A program made the translations under genes and the position numbers. Positions 24,714 to 33,725 of a DNA stretch of 64,000 nt are shown in pieces (the stretch's first letter is position 1; the number at the start of each line of letters is the position of its first letter). The stretch lies in the NCBI GenBank assembly GCA_030536255.1, contig JAUNQI010000010.1:1-64000 (forward strand). The letters run 5' to 3'. The notes beneath the pieces are model-generated. The model was given only the letters and a program-made list of their open reading frames with translations, made no database searches and was not told the origin of the DNA. This DNA is from Eubacteriales bacterium (lineage in GTDB: Bacteria; Bacillota; Clostridia; Oscillospirales; Oscillospiraceae).

Positions 24714-27245
24714 ATGAAAAAAGCACTGTCTATTTTTCTTGTTCTTATAACAGCGTTTATTCTGTGCGGCTGTTGCCTATGGCATGACATGGCGCCCGCA
24801 ACCTGTACAGAACCCTCCACCTGCACAAAATGCGGGAAGACAGAGGGCGAAGCGCTGGGCCACAAACCCGTCACTGACGCTTCGGTATATCCGACATGCG
24901 CCGAGCCCGGCCTGACGGAGGGCAGCCACTGCTCCGTCTGCGGAGAGATCCTTGTCAAACAGGAAGTGGTTCCCGCACTCGCTCATATCGCTGTGACGGA
25001 TGCAGCCGTTGCTCCCACCTGCACAAAGACAGGTCTGACCGAAGGCAGTCACTGTTCTGTCTGCGGAGAGATTCTTGTCAAACAGGAAGTGGTTCCCGTT
25101 CTGGGGCATACTGTTGTATCTGATCCGGCTGTTGCTCCCACCTGTACAAATTCGGGACTTACGGCAGGCAGCCACTGTTCTGCCTGCGGGGAGATCCTTG
25201 TTCCGCAGAAATCTGTCTCTCCGACCGGGCACAGTGCTGTAACCGATGCAGCTGTCTCTCCGACCTGCACAAAGACCGGACTCACGCAGGGCAGCCACTG
25301 CTCTGTCTGCGGAGAAATATTTGTTGCGCAGAAAGAGGTCTCTGCACGGGGACACAATGCAGTCACTGATGCGCCGGTCTCTCCGACATGCACGAAGTCC
25401 GGTCTGACACAGGGAAGCCATTGTTCTGTCTGCGGAACGATTCTTGTCGCTCAGGAAGAGGTCGAAGCGCTCGGGCATACCATTGTTACCGATGCTGCCG
25501 TTGCTCCCACATGCACAAAAGCGGGGCTGACGGAAGGCAGCCACTGCTCCGTCTGCGAGGAAGTACTTGTCGCTCAGGAAGAAGTTAAAGCGCTGGGTCA
25601 TACCGTTGTTTCCGATGCTGCCGTTGCTCCCTCCTGCACAAAAGCGGGGCTGACTGAAGGCAGCCACTGCTCCGTCTGCGAGGAAGTACTTGTCGCTCAG
25701 GAAGAGGTCGAAGCGCTGGGACATACCGTTGTTACCGATGCGGCTGTTGCTCCCACCTGCACAGAGACGGGCCTTACCGAAGGCAGCCACTGCTCTGTCT
25801 GTAATGAAGTCCTTGTCGCTCAGGAAGAGGTTGAAGCGCTCGGGCATACCATTGTTACCGATGCTGCGGTTGCTCCCACATGCACAGAGACGGGCCTTAC
25901 CGAAGGCAGTCACTGCTCCGTATGTCAGGAAGTTCTCGTCGCTCAGGAAGAGGTTGAAGCGCTCGGACACACTCCGGTGAAGGATCCGATGGTTCCTCCG
26001 ACACTCACCGAGCCCGGCTTGACGGAGGGAAGCCACTGCTCCGTCTGCGAAGAAATTCTTGTGAAACAGGAAGTTATTCCTGCTCCGATATTCATAATTG
26101 AGCCTGAAGCAGAAGTAAAATCTGAAGATCTATTCACTGAAAGCATACCAGAAAACACAGAAGAAGTTTCAGAAAAAGGAACAGAAGCTGTGGAAGAGAC
26201 TCCCGCAGAAATAACTGTGGAAGAGATTTCAGCAGAAAGTTCCGAAGAAGCTGAAGAGATCATTGAAGAACCCTCTGAAGTATTTACTGAAGAAATTCCT
26301 ACTGAAGCGGTAACTGCCGAGGAATCTCCTGCCGAAGTAGTATCTGCCGAAGAATCTCCTGCTGAGGAAGAACCTGCAGAAGAGATCGTTGAAGAAGCGG
26401 CCCCCGTCGTCATGTCTTATGCGGAGTATGCAGTCGCAGAGCTTGACTCCCCTGTTTGCGTAGAGGCTTACGTTCAGGCGCATCAGTCCTGGTGGGATGA
26501 CAAGATCACGGTCTATGCTCAGAATGAAGACGGCGCATACTTCTTCTATGACATGGCCTGTTCCGAAGAGGACGCGGCAAAGCTCGTTCCCGGAACAAAG
26601 ATCCGGGTCAGCGGCTACAAGTCCGAATGGGCCGGAGAGATTGAAATCGTTGACGCAACCTTCGAGATCCTCGAAGGCGACGGTTTCATTGCAAAAGCGG
26701 AAGACGTCACTGAGCTTCTTGGCAAAGAAGAACTGATCCTTCAGCAGAACAAGCTCGTTGCTTTCAAGGGACTTACCATAGAGCCATACGATGAAACCGG
26801 TGCTGCATTCGCCTATAAGAATGAGCTTGAGAAGACGGATGATCTATACTTTAAGGTCTCCAAAGACGGAAAAGTTTATGAATTCTGCGTAGAGTACTAT
26901 CTCTGCGGGAAAGAAACTGATGTCTATCAGGCGATCGAGGCACTGAAGGTCGGTGATACCGTTGATCTGGAAGGCTTCCTTTACTGGTACAACGGAATTA
27001 ATCCCCACATCACATCCTGCATAGTTACCGCGTCCGCTCCGATAGCCGAAGAAGTAATTGAAGAGGTTCCCGAGGCATATGTAGATATTCCTGAAGTAAT
27101 TGAAGAGATTATCGCGGAACCGGCTGCAGAGGAATATGCAGCAGAAAGTTTTGTGGAAGAGTCCGCAGAGTTTATAGAACAGAGCTTTGATGAGATCTCC
27201 GAAGAAATCATACCCGAGACCACAGAAGGTGAAATTAACGAATGA
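24714..27245 (+). CDS. Surface lipoprotein with ten cysteine-containing 41-residue repeats
   Basis: An 843-residue exported protein. A signal with the lipobox-like ILCGC (cysteine at 20) suggests lipid anchoring. After a short cysteine-rich start ([21 protein letters not shown]) come ten tandem 41-residue repeats (residues 49-458), each of the form GH-x-V-x-D-x4-P-x-C and [11 protein letters not shown]-x-E. The TxC and CxxC pairs could bind metal or form disulfides. Residues about 460-560 are a Glu/Pro/Ser/Thr-rich acidic stalk. Residues about 567-780 hold two beta-rich, OB-like segments ([14 protein letters not shown] and [16 protein letters not shown]), and the C terminus is again acidic. 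Repeats of this type occur in surface proteins of gut Bacillota; function unknown. AAAGGAGAAC precedes the ATG. The stop overlaps the next start (ATGA). Confidence 0.85.
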   Translation: MKKALSIFLVLITAFILCGCCLWHDMAPATCTEPSTCTKCGKTEGEALGHKPVTDASVYPTCAEPGLTEGSHCSVCGEILVKQEVVPALAHIAVTDAAVAPTCTKTGLTEGSHCSVCGEILVKQEVVPVLGHTVVSDPAVAPTCTNSGLTAGSHCSACGEILVPQKSVSPTGHSAVTDAAVSPTCTKTGLTQGSHCSVCGEIFVAQKEVSARGHNAVTDAPVSPTCTKSGLTQGSHCSVCGTILVAQEEVEALGHTIVTDAAVAPTCTKAGLTEGSHCSVCEEVLVAQEEVKALGHTVVSDAAVAPSCTKAGLTEGSHCSVCEEVLVAQEEVEALGHTVVTDAAVAPTCTETGLTEGSHCSVCNEVLVAQEEVEALGHTIVTDAAVAPTCTETGLTEGSHCSVCQEVLVAQEEVEALGHTPVKDPMVPPTLTEPGLTEGSHCSVCEEILVKQEVIPAPIFIIEPEAEVKSEDLFTESIPENTEEVSEKGTEAVEETPAEITVEEISAESSEEAEEIIEEPSEVFTEEIPTEAVTAEESPAEVVSAEESPAEEEPAEEIVEEAAPVVMSYAEYAVAELDSPVCVEAYVQAHQSWWDDKITVYAQNEDGAYFFYDMACSEEDAAKLVPGTKIRVSGYKSEWAGEIEIVDATFEILEGDGFIAKAEDVTELLGKEELILQQNKLVAFKGLTIEPYDETGAAFAYKNELEKTDDLYFKVSKDGKVYEFCVEYYLCGKETDVYQAIEALKVGDTVDLEGFLYWYNGINPHITSCIVTASAPIAEEVIEEVPEAYVDIPEVIEEIIAEPAAEEYAAESFVEESAEFIEQSFDEISEEIIPETTEGEINE
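24858..26087 (+). repeat. Ten tandem copies of a 123-bp coding repeat
   Basis: Ten in-frame units, each exactly 123 bp with no length change, running from the GH codons at 24858 to the last unit starting at 25965. Units 6-9 (25473-25964) are the most alike at DNA level, with long shared blocks, which suggests recent duplication; units 1, 3, 4 and 10 are more diverged. Confidence 0.95.
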
Positions 27246-28117
27246 AAATCAAACATCATGCAAAAACAATTAGCCTCCCGGATTATCTGACGAAATACAG
27301 CGATCTTCGCACGTCTCTTTCCGACTTTTATGTAAAGACAAGAAACTGCAAAATCATCGGAATAGCTGATGAAGCAATCAGCGGCAAAGGTTTTTTGCTG
27401 GCGGATATGGGCGCAGTTACCGAAGTCCTCTTCATCGCTGCGGAAAATGACAATGCATCTGTAAAAAAAGCGCTTCTCAATTATCTGAAGGGAAAGCTTC
27501 CGGCCGGATCGACGATCCAGTGGCGGATCGTTGATAACCCTGTGAATGAAACGCTGGCTCTTGAGTACGGTTTCCGCTGCGGGAATACCCTAAATATTTT
27601 CCATTCCGTGGACCGGGATAACGAGCAGGCAGATAAGATCCTGCAGGACTATGATAAGCTCTATACCTTCATGGAAAGGCGCGGCTACCGCACGGTAAGC
27701 TTTGACGAGCTGTCAGAAGACGAGCTGCTGCAGATTAGAAATAATCCGGACGGAGAGTTCGACTCCTATCTCCGTCCGGGAGCCCTGATGGATGACAAGC
27801 TCGGCGGCTTTTCCGGTAAATTGAGCTCCGCATCCATCAGAGACGGGAAGGTCGCCGCCTATACGATCATCCGAAATTCTGACGGAAACGTCTGTATCTT
27901 TGAGATCATCTGTGTGGCGGAATCTGAGAGGAAAAACGGAACCTTTATTCTCCCCTTCCTGAGATCTTTCCGTGAAATGAAAGATTCCGGCGCAAAATCT
28001 GCCCTCTTTGCCGTATATGACACCAACAGCGAAATGCTGAAGATCGTCAAAAAACGCTTCTCCGGTCTGATCGCTTCGCAGTCCATACAGCATAATATGG
28101 TCTATCTTGTTCGCTGA
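27242..28117 (+). CDS. GNAT acetyltransferase-like protein coupled to the repeat lipoprotein
   Basis: A 291-residue cytoplasmic protein with no signal or membrane segment. I do not recognise a named family. The pattern of strands and helices ([11 protein letters not shown] with a following helix; then [11 protein letters not shown]; later [31 protein letters not shown], ending in a beta-strand and helix with [17 protein letters not shown]) is what one sees in proteins with two degenerate GNAT folds. The acetyl-CoA loop is not convincing in either half. The start overlaps the stop of the repeat lipoprotein gene by 4 nt, so the two are translationally coupled and presumably work together. Function unknown. 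Confidence 0.5.
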   Translation: MKIKHHAKTISLPDYLTKYSDLRTSLSDFYVKTRNCKIIGIADEAISGKGFLLADMGAVTEVLFIAAENDNASVKKALLNYLKGKLPAGSTIQWRIVDNPVNETLALEYGFRCGNTLNIFHSVDRDNEQADKILQDYDKLYTFMERRGYRTVSFDELSEDELLQIRNNPDGEFDSYLRPGALMDDKLGGFSGKLSSASIRDGKVAAYTIIRNSDGNVCIFEIICVAESERKNGTFILPFLRSFREMKDSGAKSALFAVYDTNSEMLKIVKKRFSGLIASQSIQHNMVYLVR

Positions 28118-28238
28118 CTTAATGACGTTACCCCAAGTAAAGCAGTTATTCATCCCTTGTATGCAAATGCTGTTCCACAACATTTCCTGTTATCCCCCAA
28201 AACATTTCATATTACAGATATAAGAAGGAGAAACTGAC

Positions 28239-28484
28239 ATGGGACGCTATTCAAGACGCAGAAATATCAAAAAATTCTGGAAAAATCCTTTGGTGAACCT
28301 CTGCTATGTGCTTTCGGTTCTGGCTTTTGTTGCCGGAGTGCTTCTGGTATTCGGCTTTATCGGCGGTGCTGACTGTCTTCCGGCCGCGATTATCGCTCTG
28401 GCTGCCGGAGTTCTGCTGATCATTCTGGGAAAACGGCTCAACATACGAAAAAAAGAAGCCGCATCGGCTGAGGAGAAACGGTAG
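28239..28484 (+). CDS. Small two-helix membrane protein
   Basis: An 81-residue protein. A basic N terminus (GRYSRRRNIKKFWKN) is followed by two hydrophobic segments (about residues 20-42 and 46-63) joined by the short turn GGADCL, and a charged C-terminal tail rich in Lys and Glu. It is read as a real gene because AGAAGGAG stands seven bases before the ATG and the YitT gene begins 7 nt after its stop. Both termini would face the cytoplasm. No family recognised. Confidence 0.7.
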   Translation: MGRYSRRRNIKKFWKNPLVNLCYVLSVLAFVAGVLLVFGFIGGADCLPAAIIALAAGVLLIILGKRLNIRKKEAASAEEKR

Positions 28485-28491
28485 ATTCATA

Positions 28492-29418
28492 ATGACGGTT
28501 AAACAAAAAAGCACAGAGATAAAACAATCACAAAAAGCTTCCGTAAAAAATGAGATGAAAAAGCTGAAGCTGTTCTCTTTTCTCATGCTCACGATTGCCG
28601 GCACGATCAATGCGTTCGGTGTCACAATTTTCCTGTACCCTGTAAAGCTGTATGACAGCGGGATCTCCGGCCTGTCCATGCTGCTGGATCAGGTGACGCC
28701 CAATCAGCTGTCCCTCTCTCTGTTCCTCCTGGTGTTTAACATTCCGATTTTCATCTTTGGGCTGAAACGTCAGGGACTTACCTTTACGATCTATTCTGTT
28801 TTTACGGTTGCGGTTTATTCATTTGTATCCTATCTGATCATGGAAGTTCTGCCGGTAGACGTTTCCTTTATTTCTCCACTGGCAGGATCTGATCTGCTGT
28901 TATGCGCAATTTTCGGCGGTTTGATCTCCGGAATCGGAAGCGGAATGACGATCCGGTATGGCGGCGCCATTGACGGAATCGATGTTCTGTCCGTAGTGTT
29001 TGCAAAAAGGATCGGCATATCGATCGGCACATTCGTGATGATATTTAACGCGCTCCTTTATATCGTCTGCGGAATCGTTATTCACAGCTGGATCCTGCCG
29101 TTATATTCGATTGTTACCTACTACGTCGGATCTAGGACTGTGGATTTCATCGTGGAAGGCTTTGACCGGGCAAAATGCGCCATGATCGTAACCTCAAAAG
29201 CAAATGAGATCTCCGATGCTTTGTCCGCCAACTTTGAGGTCAGCGGTACCATTGTAAACGCAGTCGGCGGTTATTCAAAAGAGGAAAAAGAAATTGTTTT
29301 CTTTATCATCAACCACTTCCAGATCAATAAACTAAAGCAGATCGTGCACGAAATTGACGCTACAGCATTTATTTCCCTGCAGGATGTTTCAGATATTATA
29401 AAGACCCGCGATATATAA
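28492..29418 (+). CDS. YitT/YvjA-family membrane protein (DUF161-DUF2179)
   Basis: A 308-residue protein with about five to six membrane segments (residues 25-225) typical of the YitT family, including GTINAFGVTIFLYP, the glycine-rich GGLISGIGSGMTIRYGGAIDG, and a cytoplasmic C-terminal DUF2179 domain (about residue 225-308, from AMIVTSKANEISDAL to DVSDIIKTRDI). Members are common in Bacillota in several copies; their transport or signalling role is not settled. A soluble basic N-terminal extension of about 25 residues precedes the first helix. The ribosome site is weak, and coupling to the small upstream gene is likely. Confidence 0.88.
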   Translation: MTVKQKSTEIKQSQKASVKNEMKKLKLFSFLMLTIAGTINAFGVTIFLYPVKLYDSGISGLSMLLDQVTPNQLSLSLFLLVFNIPIFIFGLKRQGLTFTIYSVFTVAVYSFVSYLIMEVLPVDVSFISPLAGSDLLLCAIFGGLISGIGSGMTIRYGGAIDGIDVLSVVFAKRIGISIGTFVMIFNALLYIVCGIVIHSWILPLYSIVTYYVGSRTVDFIVEGFDRAKCAMIVTSKANEISDALSANFEVSGTIVNAVGGYSKEEKEIVFFIINHFQINKLKQIVHEIDATAFISLQDVSDIIKTRDI

Positions 29419-29469
29419 GCACCGCGAAAAAGTGTATTGCAGCGCGGTATAAACAGAAAGGATAATGAT

Positions 29470-30522
29470 ATGAAGGCACTTGTTATGACCGCTCCCCGCA
29501 CAGTTGAGCTCACCGAGCTCCCTACTCCCGTTCCCGGTGATGACGAAATACTGATCCGCATCCGGGCATGCGGGATCTGCATGAACGATATGCGGGACTA
29601 CGCGGGAAACTGCAGTTATTCCTACCCCCGAATCGGCGGGCATGAGTTTTCCGGCGATATCGTCGCCATGGGCAAAGACGTAAATCATTATCATGATCGC
29701 TTTCATATCGGGCAGCGGGTCGTATCCTATATTATCGACAACTGCGGACAGTGCTATCATTGCAAAAACGGATTTGAAAATGTCTGTCCGGACTTTGCGC
29801 ATACGGATACCTATCTGAATCCCGGCGGGATCTCCGGATTTAAAGGTTTTTCCCAGTATTATCTGGCGAAGGCAAACGACGTATATATCTGCAATGATGA
29901 GATCCCCTATGAACAGCTTGCTATGGTTGAACCTCTGGCCTGTGTTCTCACTGCCGTAAACAGAGGAAATCCTCAGTTCGGGGATGATGTGCTGATCATC
30001 GGGGGCGGCTCCATGGGACTGATGTTCATTCTGATGTGCAAGCTGAAAGGTGTGCGTATCATTGTTTCCGAGCCGAGGGAGGACAGACGGAAAAAGGCGC
30101 TGGAGCTGGGTGCAGATATCGTCATTGACCCCCTGAGCTGCGACCTGAAGGAAGAGATCATGCGGCTTACGGACGGCGTAGGCGTACAGACTGTTTTTGA
30201 TACGATAGAGATCCCGGAACTTGCCGTTCAGGCGGTTGACTGCGCATCAGTATGCGGCACCGTGGTGCTGTATTCCTCAATGCACCCGAACACGCCCATG
30301 CCTCTGGACCTGGGAAAAATTCATACCATGCAGAAAACGCTTGCGGGAATTCAGAACGGTTCGCTGAAAACCTTCTGGCAGGCAGTACAGCTTCTCAGCA
30401 AGAAAATCGTAGATATCTCCCCTGTCATTGACAAGGTATTCGATTATAAGGACATTGACGCAGCGATGGAATACGCCATGCGGCCGGACACCTACAAAGT
30501 GGTCATACAAATAACAGACTGA
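29470..30522 (+). CDS. Zinc-dependent medium-chain alcohol/polyol dehydrogenase
   Basis: A 350-residue MDR-family dehydrogenase. The catalytic zinc site is formed by C in ACGICMNDM, by GGHEFSG and downstream residues. The structural zinc site has four cysteines in NCGQCYHCKNGFENVC. The NAD fold has VLIIGGGSMGLMFI (about residue 171-184). The acidic residue after the second strand (SEPRE) favours NAD over NADP. Overall it resembles sorbitol/threonine dehydrogenases, but the substrate is unknown. The ATG at 29470 has AGAAAGGA ten bases ahead; an earlier TTG frame extension has none. It may share a transcript with yitT (gap 51 nt). Confidence 0.9.
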   Translation: MKALVMTAPRTVELTELPTPVPGDDEILIRIRACGICMNDMRDYAGNCSYSYPRIGGHEFSGDIVAMGKDVNHYHDRFHIGQRVVSYIIDNCGQCYHCKNGFENVCPDFAHTDTYLNPGGISGFKGFSQYYLAKANDVYICNDEIPYEQLAMVEPLACVLTAVNRGNPQFGDDVLIIGGGSMGLMFILMCKLKGVRIIVSEPREDRRKKALELGADIVIDPLSCDLKEEIMRLTDGVGVQTVFDTIEIPELAVQAVDCASVCGTVVLYSSMHPNTPMPLDLGKIHTMQKTLAGIQNGSLKTFWQAVQLLSKKIVDISPVIDKVFDYKDIDAAMEYAMRPDTYKVVIQITD

Positions 30523-30603
30523 AATTGATATGCTCCCTCTGTGAGACACCTTAAAATTGCTTGGCACCATTATGGTGCGCCTTAAAATCAAGCAAATTTA
30601 ATA

Positions 30604-30635
30604 ACAAAAGGGTGCCAGATTTTGCCTGACACCCT
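30604..30635 (-). terminator. Hairpin terminator between the dehydrogenase and the small ORF
   Basis: The stem AGGGTG (30609-30614) pairs with CACCCT (30630-30635), extended by CAG/CTG inside after one mismatch. On the minus strand the stem is followed by CTTTTGTT. It lies 7 nt past the end of the small minus-strand reading frame. A second small hairpin (GGCACCATTATGGTGC at 30561-30576) lies nearby. Confidence 0.55.
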
Positions 30636-30642
30636 GCTCATT

Positions 30643-30868
30643 TTATTCTGTTGGTGTAGTATTGAATTCATCTGGCTGCGCATATCCATGTGAGCCCATA
30701 TCATAACCATTCTGATACTTAACCGTCATGTATTTTGTTTCTCCATCAACCTGGAACTGTAAATAACAGATACCATCTTCAAATTTATCGGTAATATCCA
30801 TCTGTTGATTCAGATAGTATACTCGATATATGGTATCCATGTATTTCTGCAAATTCTTCTTTTGACAT
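30643..30868 (-). pseudogene. Small hypothetical gene, apparently frameshifted
   Basis: On the minus strand a good ribosome site (AAGGAGC, 77-83 of the 30800s) precedes an ATG at 30868 that opens a 27-codon frame (MSKEEFAEIHGYHISS) ending at 30785. A second, overlapping frame of 69 codons runs to 30643 and contains ITDKFEDGICYLQFQVDGE, which looks like genuine protein (alternating beta pattern) but lacks its own ribosome site. A single frameshift near 30785-30800 would join both into a protein of about 75 residues. It is AT-rich like the AbiE genes just upstream and may belong to that island. No family recognised. Confidence 0.4.
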
Positions 30869-30934
30869 ATATGTTCGCTCCTTAAGGCCTTACATATATA
30901 ATATGCGCGAGACGATCGATTCCTTTCATACGTT

Positions 30935-31735
30935 TTAAAAATTTTTAAGAAAATCTGTTATCTCTAATAACACATCCTCTGTTGTTTTCTCTAACCAGTT
31001 TTTACGGGAGCGCTCCAGACGAGATTTGTATCTTGAATCTGAAAATGTCTTAGCAACTCTCCGCCTGATATCTACCATGTTATTCTCCTTCATACCTGGA
31101 TCGGAAAAAATGAAAGTTTCCAGGCAATCCATTAATTTCTCGCTATCTACCAGTGTACTAAGGTAACAAAGATCAAAGATATCTTTATATCTAGTCGAGT
31201 TGGATCCAAATTTTAGCAATGATCGCAGTTTTTCGGTAAACATCTGCTCTTTTGAATTAATTAAAAGACTGGCGCCCTCATCATATCCAGCTATATCAAA
31301 ACAATACTCCTCCTGTTCTATAGTCAGGTTTTTATGAACTCCCAGATCAATTTTACTTTCGATCATATCACCGCTTGAATCTGATATTCTTACATAGATT
31401 CGCTTGCCGTGATAATCCTGCTGCTTTAATTCTTCTGGGATACCCATCTGTTCAAATATGATATCTGGTATACAATTTAACCGTTCTACAAATGTAGCTA
31501 TAGCTGTGTCACTCAGCGAGTATCGTATAAAATCAATATCCATATCCTGCGTAGCTCGACGAGCACTTCCAGATAAACTTCTCATAACAACACCGCCCTT
31601 AATCGTAGCAGTTCTGCTTAGGGAGCTTCTGGACAAAGCAAGTAAGACCAGATTTTGACAAACATACGCCTCTGCATTTTCTTCCGAATATCCTTCATCT
31701 ATGGCAGTCTGTATCATATCATTTATAATTGCCAT
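30935..31735 (-). CDS. abiEii: AbiEii-type nucleotidyltransferase toxin
   Basis: A 266-residue toxin of the AbiE system. The nucleotidyltransferase core is visible: IKGGVVMRSL (K46 onward) and RRATQDMDIDF (D64, D66 and D68 acidic residues), then the conserved SKEQMFTEKLRSLLKFG and RYKDIFDLCYL of this family. Members modify RNA or nucleotides and arrest growth, and protect against phage by abortive infection; related enzymes add nucleotides to tRNA. The ribosome site GGAGG is embedded in the last codons of the antitoxin gene, whose stop immediately precedes this ATG, so translation is coupled. It is intact and full length. Confidence 0.92.
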   Translation of the reverse strand: MAIINDMIQTAIDEGYSEENAEAYVCQNLVLLALSRSSLSRTATIKGGVVMRSLSGSARRATQDMDIDFIRYSLSDTAIATFVERLNCIPDIIFEQMGIPEELKQQDYHGKRIYVRISDSSGDMIESKIDLGVHKNLTIEQEEYCFDIAGYDEGASLLINSKEQMFTEKLRSLLKFGSNSTRYKDIFDLCYLSTLVDSEKLMDCLETFIFSDPGMKENNMVDIRRRVAKTFSDSRYKSRLERSRKNWLEKTTEDVLLEITDFLKNF

Positions 31736-32278
31736 TTAAAAAACCTCCAAATCTAATGCGTCTGAAATCATTTTACTTCGAGGAAAAGTTGCGGCATATT
31801 CCTGAATCCTCTCAATGTCTAAATCCTGAATTATATTCCTGTAGTTACCTAGTATTTCTTTATAATAGTCGTACGGGAGCTTATTTTTAAAGCGTAATAG
31901 TTCAATTAACATTCGCTCTTTATCATATATCTTAAAAATAGCATCCCTCTTTTTCATTGTTGAAACACCTAGATTCAATATATCTGAATGGACATACATC
32001 TGTCGTACTCTAGGATCTCTCAGCGCTCTGGCTGATTTATCTGTCGCAATCCAGTATTCATCTGGGATAACGTCTGTCAATCCATGGTAATAAAACGCTG
32101 TATCCATAGTTATAATTGCCTGCGGATACTTTGCTGCAATAATGGCCAATGTAGATACTTTTGGCGTATCAGCATATATGCCTTTTTCAATTCTGTATAG
32201 TGCACCATTTTGAAGAGCTCGATTAATCTGATAATCTGATGACCATTTTTCGATACAGCTTTTGTATGTATATACCAT
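31736..32278 (-). CDS. abiEi: AbiEi-type antitoxin / transcriptional autoregulator
   Basis: A 180-residue antitoxin. The N terminus is a winged helix-turn-helix (YQINRALQNGALYRIEKGIY is its second half), followed by the AbiEi domain containing AIITMDTAFYYHGLTDVIPD, a pattern diagnostic for this family. I use the ATG at 32278, with GGAG eight bases upstream, because the promoter at 32345-32373 makes a longer N terminus (to 32443) impossible. AbiEi proteins repress their own promoter through the winged helix and neutralise AbiEii without a stable complex (type IV system). The gene pair is more A+T-rich than its neighbours, indicating transfer. Confidence 0.92.
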   Translation of the reverse strand: MVYTYKSCIEKWSSDYQINRALQNGALYRIEKGIYADTPKVSTLAIIAAKYPQAIITMDTAFYYHGLTDVIPDEYWIATDKSARALRDPRVRQMYVHSDILNLGVSTMKKRDAIFKIYDKERMLIELLRFKNKLPYDYYKEILGNYRNIIQDLDIERIQEYAATFPRSKMISDALDLEVF

Positions 32279-32306
32279 ATTCTCACTCCAACCGTATTTC
32301 AGTAAT

Positions 32307-32335
32307 TGTAGGTTTATTTTTGTTTTTAGCCTACA
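32307..32335 (-). promoter_or_regulatory. Candidate AbiEi operator
   Basis: TGTAGG (32307-32312) and CCTACA (32330-32335) form an inverted repeat with centres 23 nt apart, placed right after the predicted transcription start. AbiEi regulators are known to bind inverted repeats at their own promoter, which makes this the best candidate site; assignment is by position. Confidence 0.45.
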
Positions 32336-32344
32336 TTTGCTAAA

Positions 32345-32373
32345 ATTATAAACTAAACAATTTATGCTGTCAA
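32345..32373 (-). promoter_or_regulatory. Consensus sigma-A promoter of the abiE operon
   Basis: On the minus strand TTGACA (32373-32368), a 17-nt spacer and TATAAT (32350-32345): both boxes are perfect consensus. The gap 32279-32610 otherwise holds the operator candidate and the terminator at 32484-32517. Confidence 0.9.
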
Positions 32374-32483
32374 CCGTATAATCACAGCCAAAATATGTCA
32401 CGCTTTCAACTTCATTTTCAGCTTTCGTGGACAAATATTCCACTTTCTTGAAAATGAGCCTCAGAAAGCTTGTAAATGCAGAG

Positions 32484-32517
32484 AAAAACGGGACTGTATT
32501 TACAGTCCCGCTTTTTT
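32484..32517 (-). terminator. Bidirectional terminator ending the aconitase-X/mannosidase cluster
   Basis: A perfect 10-bp stem (32489-32498 with 32501-32510) with only two bases between the arms, so the real loop is 4-6 nt. It has T runs on both strands (CTTTTTT to the right; TTTTTCTC on the minus strand). It lies 100 nt after the last gene of the cluster. Confidence 0.85.
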
Positions 32518-32610
32518 CCCGTTATTCTTACCAGACTTTCTTTCAGCCTGAAACATATAAACAAAGTTTTCCGAAGATTATGTGCATCAGCGAAAATATA
32601 CCCGCATTTC

Positions 32611-33708
32611 TTATGAATTCAAAATGGTATACAGCACACACAGCAGATCTTTGTTATCTGCGCTGAAATAGTCTGTTGTTCCGCCCATACGGTTAAACGT
32701 CTTCATAAAGCGAAGGTAATACGCCGGATCATCCATCGGCGGCTCTCCCCGGCTCCAGTCCCAGCTTGCTTTTTGCAGATCAACAACATGGATCTTAAAG
32801 TCATCGATTGGAACATTCTTCTGCAGACTGACGTTTCTGGACATTGAAAGGGATTTTTCAAAGATCATCGGGGACATGACGGCAGAGCCGACGGAAAGAT
32901 AAACGCCATGCTGAAGATTTGAAACACTCTCCGCATACTTCAGGAAATCATGCTCCGCTGTGCGGCCGATACATGCTCCGCTGTTTGCGTAATGCGTATA
33001 AATAATATCGTGACCAAACATCGGATGGCAGGTAAATTCGCCGGATGACCTGTCTGCATATGCGTGAATACTGTACTCCTTAAACGGATGTTCGATCCTG
33101 AGGTATCCCTCTGGGATCCCGCACTTATTCAGCACTTCCAGATAGTCCAGCGCCGCCGATCTTTTCCATGACGGAAGGCCGGCATCGGAGGCATCCGCCT
33201 TCAGCTGATCCGCGGACGGAATCGCCAGGCCGTCATTTATCACCATTCTGCCAACGGATTCCGCGTAGCCCAATCCTTCATAGGCGCCCGCAGCAATTGC
33301 CAGATTGATATATTTCCCTGTTTCATCCCACGTTCCGAATCTGCCGATCTTTACGTTCTGACGCACATCCTCGCTGCTTTTTCCTAAGAAGGCGAATTCC
33401 CAGTCATGAATAATCCCCGCGCCGTTTGTCGCAATATGGGTAAACCAGCCTTCTTCCAGAAGCGATCCCAGAATTCTGCCCAAGCCGTTCTTGATGGAAT
33501 GTGCTCCGAACGCGCAGATAACAGCCGCGTTCTGCTTTCGGGCAGTTTTTATCTCTTCAGCAACTTTTTCCGCATATTCGACCAAATCATCCTCGTAATG
33601 AACCAGAGATACTTTTTCCGGCGGAACACTTGCCTCAAGAATCGAAACCTTGCTGTACCGCTCATGAAGAGACGGGTATTCCATTTTTGTTCTGTCAAAT
33701 TCAGTCAT
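32611..33708 (-). CDS. Deoxyhypusine synthase-like protein of unknown function
   Basis: A soluble 365-residue protein. The core AAVICAFGAHSIKNGLGRIL, then HIATNGAGIIHDWEFAFLGK and a conserved FGTWDETGKYINLAI, match in pattern the NAD-binding heart of the deoxyhypusine synthase superfamily (its TGAGIVHD-like motif), but the remainder is unlike true deoxyhypusine synthase and bacteria have no eIF5A substrate. I read it as a member of the uncharacterised bacterial branch. The ATG at 33708 follows GGGGTGGAG; a GTG at 33729 overlapping the kinase stop is an alternative (372 aa). Last gene of the cluster, coupled to the PfkB kinase, hence likely to act on that kinase's product or pathway. Confidence 0.6.
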   Translation of the reverse strand: MTEFDRTKMEYPSLHERYSKVSILEASVPPEKVSLVHYEDDLVEYAEKVAEEIKTARKQNAAVICAFGAHSIKNGLGRILGSLLEEGWFTHIATNGAGIIHDWEFAFLGKSSEDVRQNVKIGRFGTWDETGKYINLAIAAGAYEGLGYAESVGRMVINDGLAIPSADQLKADASDAGLPSWKRSAALDYLEVLNKCGIPEGYLRIEHPFKEYSIHAYADRSSGEFTCHPMFGHDIIYTHYANSGACIGRTAEHDFLKYAESVSNLQHGVYLSVGSAVMSPMIFEKSLSMSRNVSLQKNVPIDDFKIHVVDLQKASWDWSRGEPPMDDPAYYLRFMKTFNRMGGTTDYFSADNKDLLCVLYTILNS

Positions 33709-33725
33709 TTCTCCACCCCAACTGT

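Noticed and set aside
24777-26036. A 419-codon minus-strand frame made of repeats
   Set aside because: It is the reverse of the 123-bp coding array, whose length divisible by three keeps all frames open. The plus strand has the promoter, ribosome site and signal peptide.
24858-26087. Regular 123-bp repeats considered as a CRISPR or satellite array
   Set aside because: They translate without interruption into 41-residue protein units and have no unique spacers.
32279-32443. A longer N terminus of the AbiEi antitoxin to 32443
   Set aside because: It would include the consensus promoter at 32345-32373 in coding sequence; ATG 32278 has its own ribosome site.
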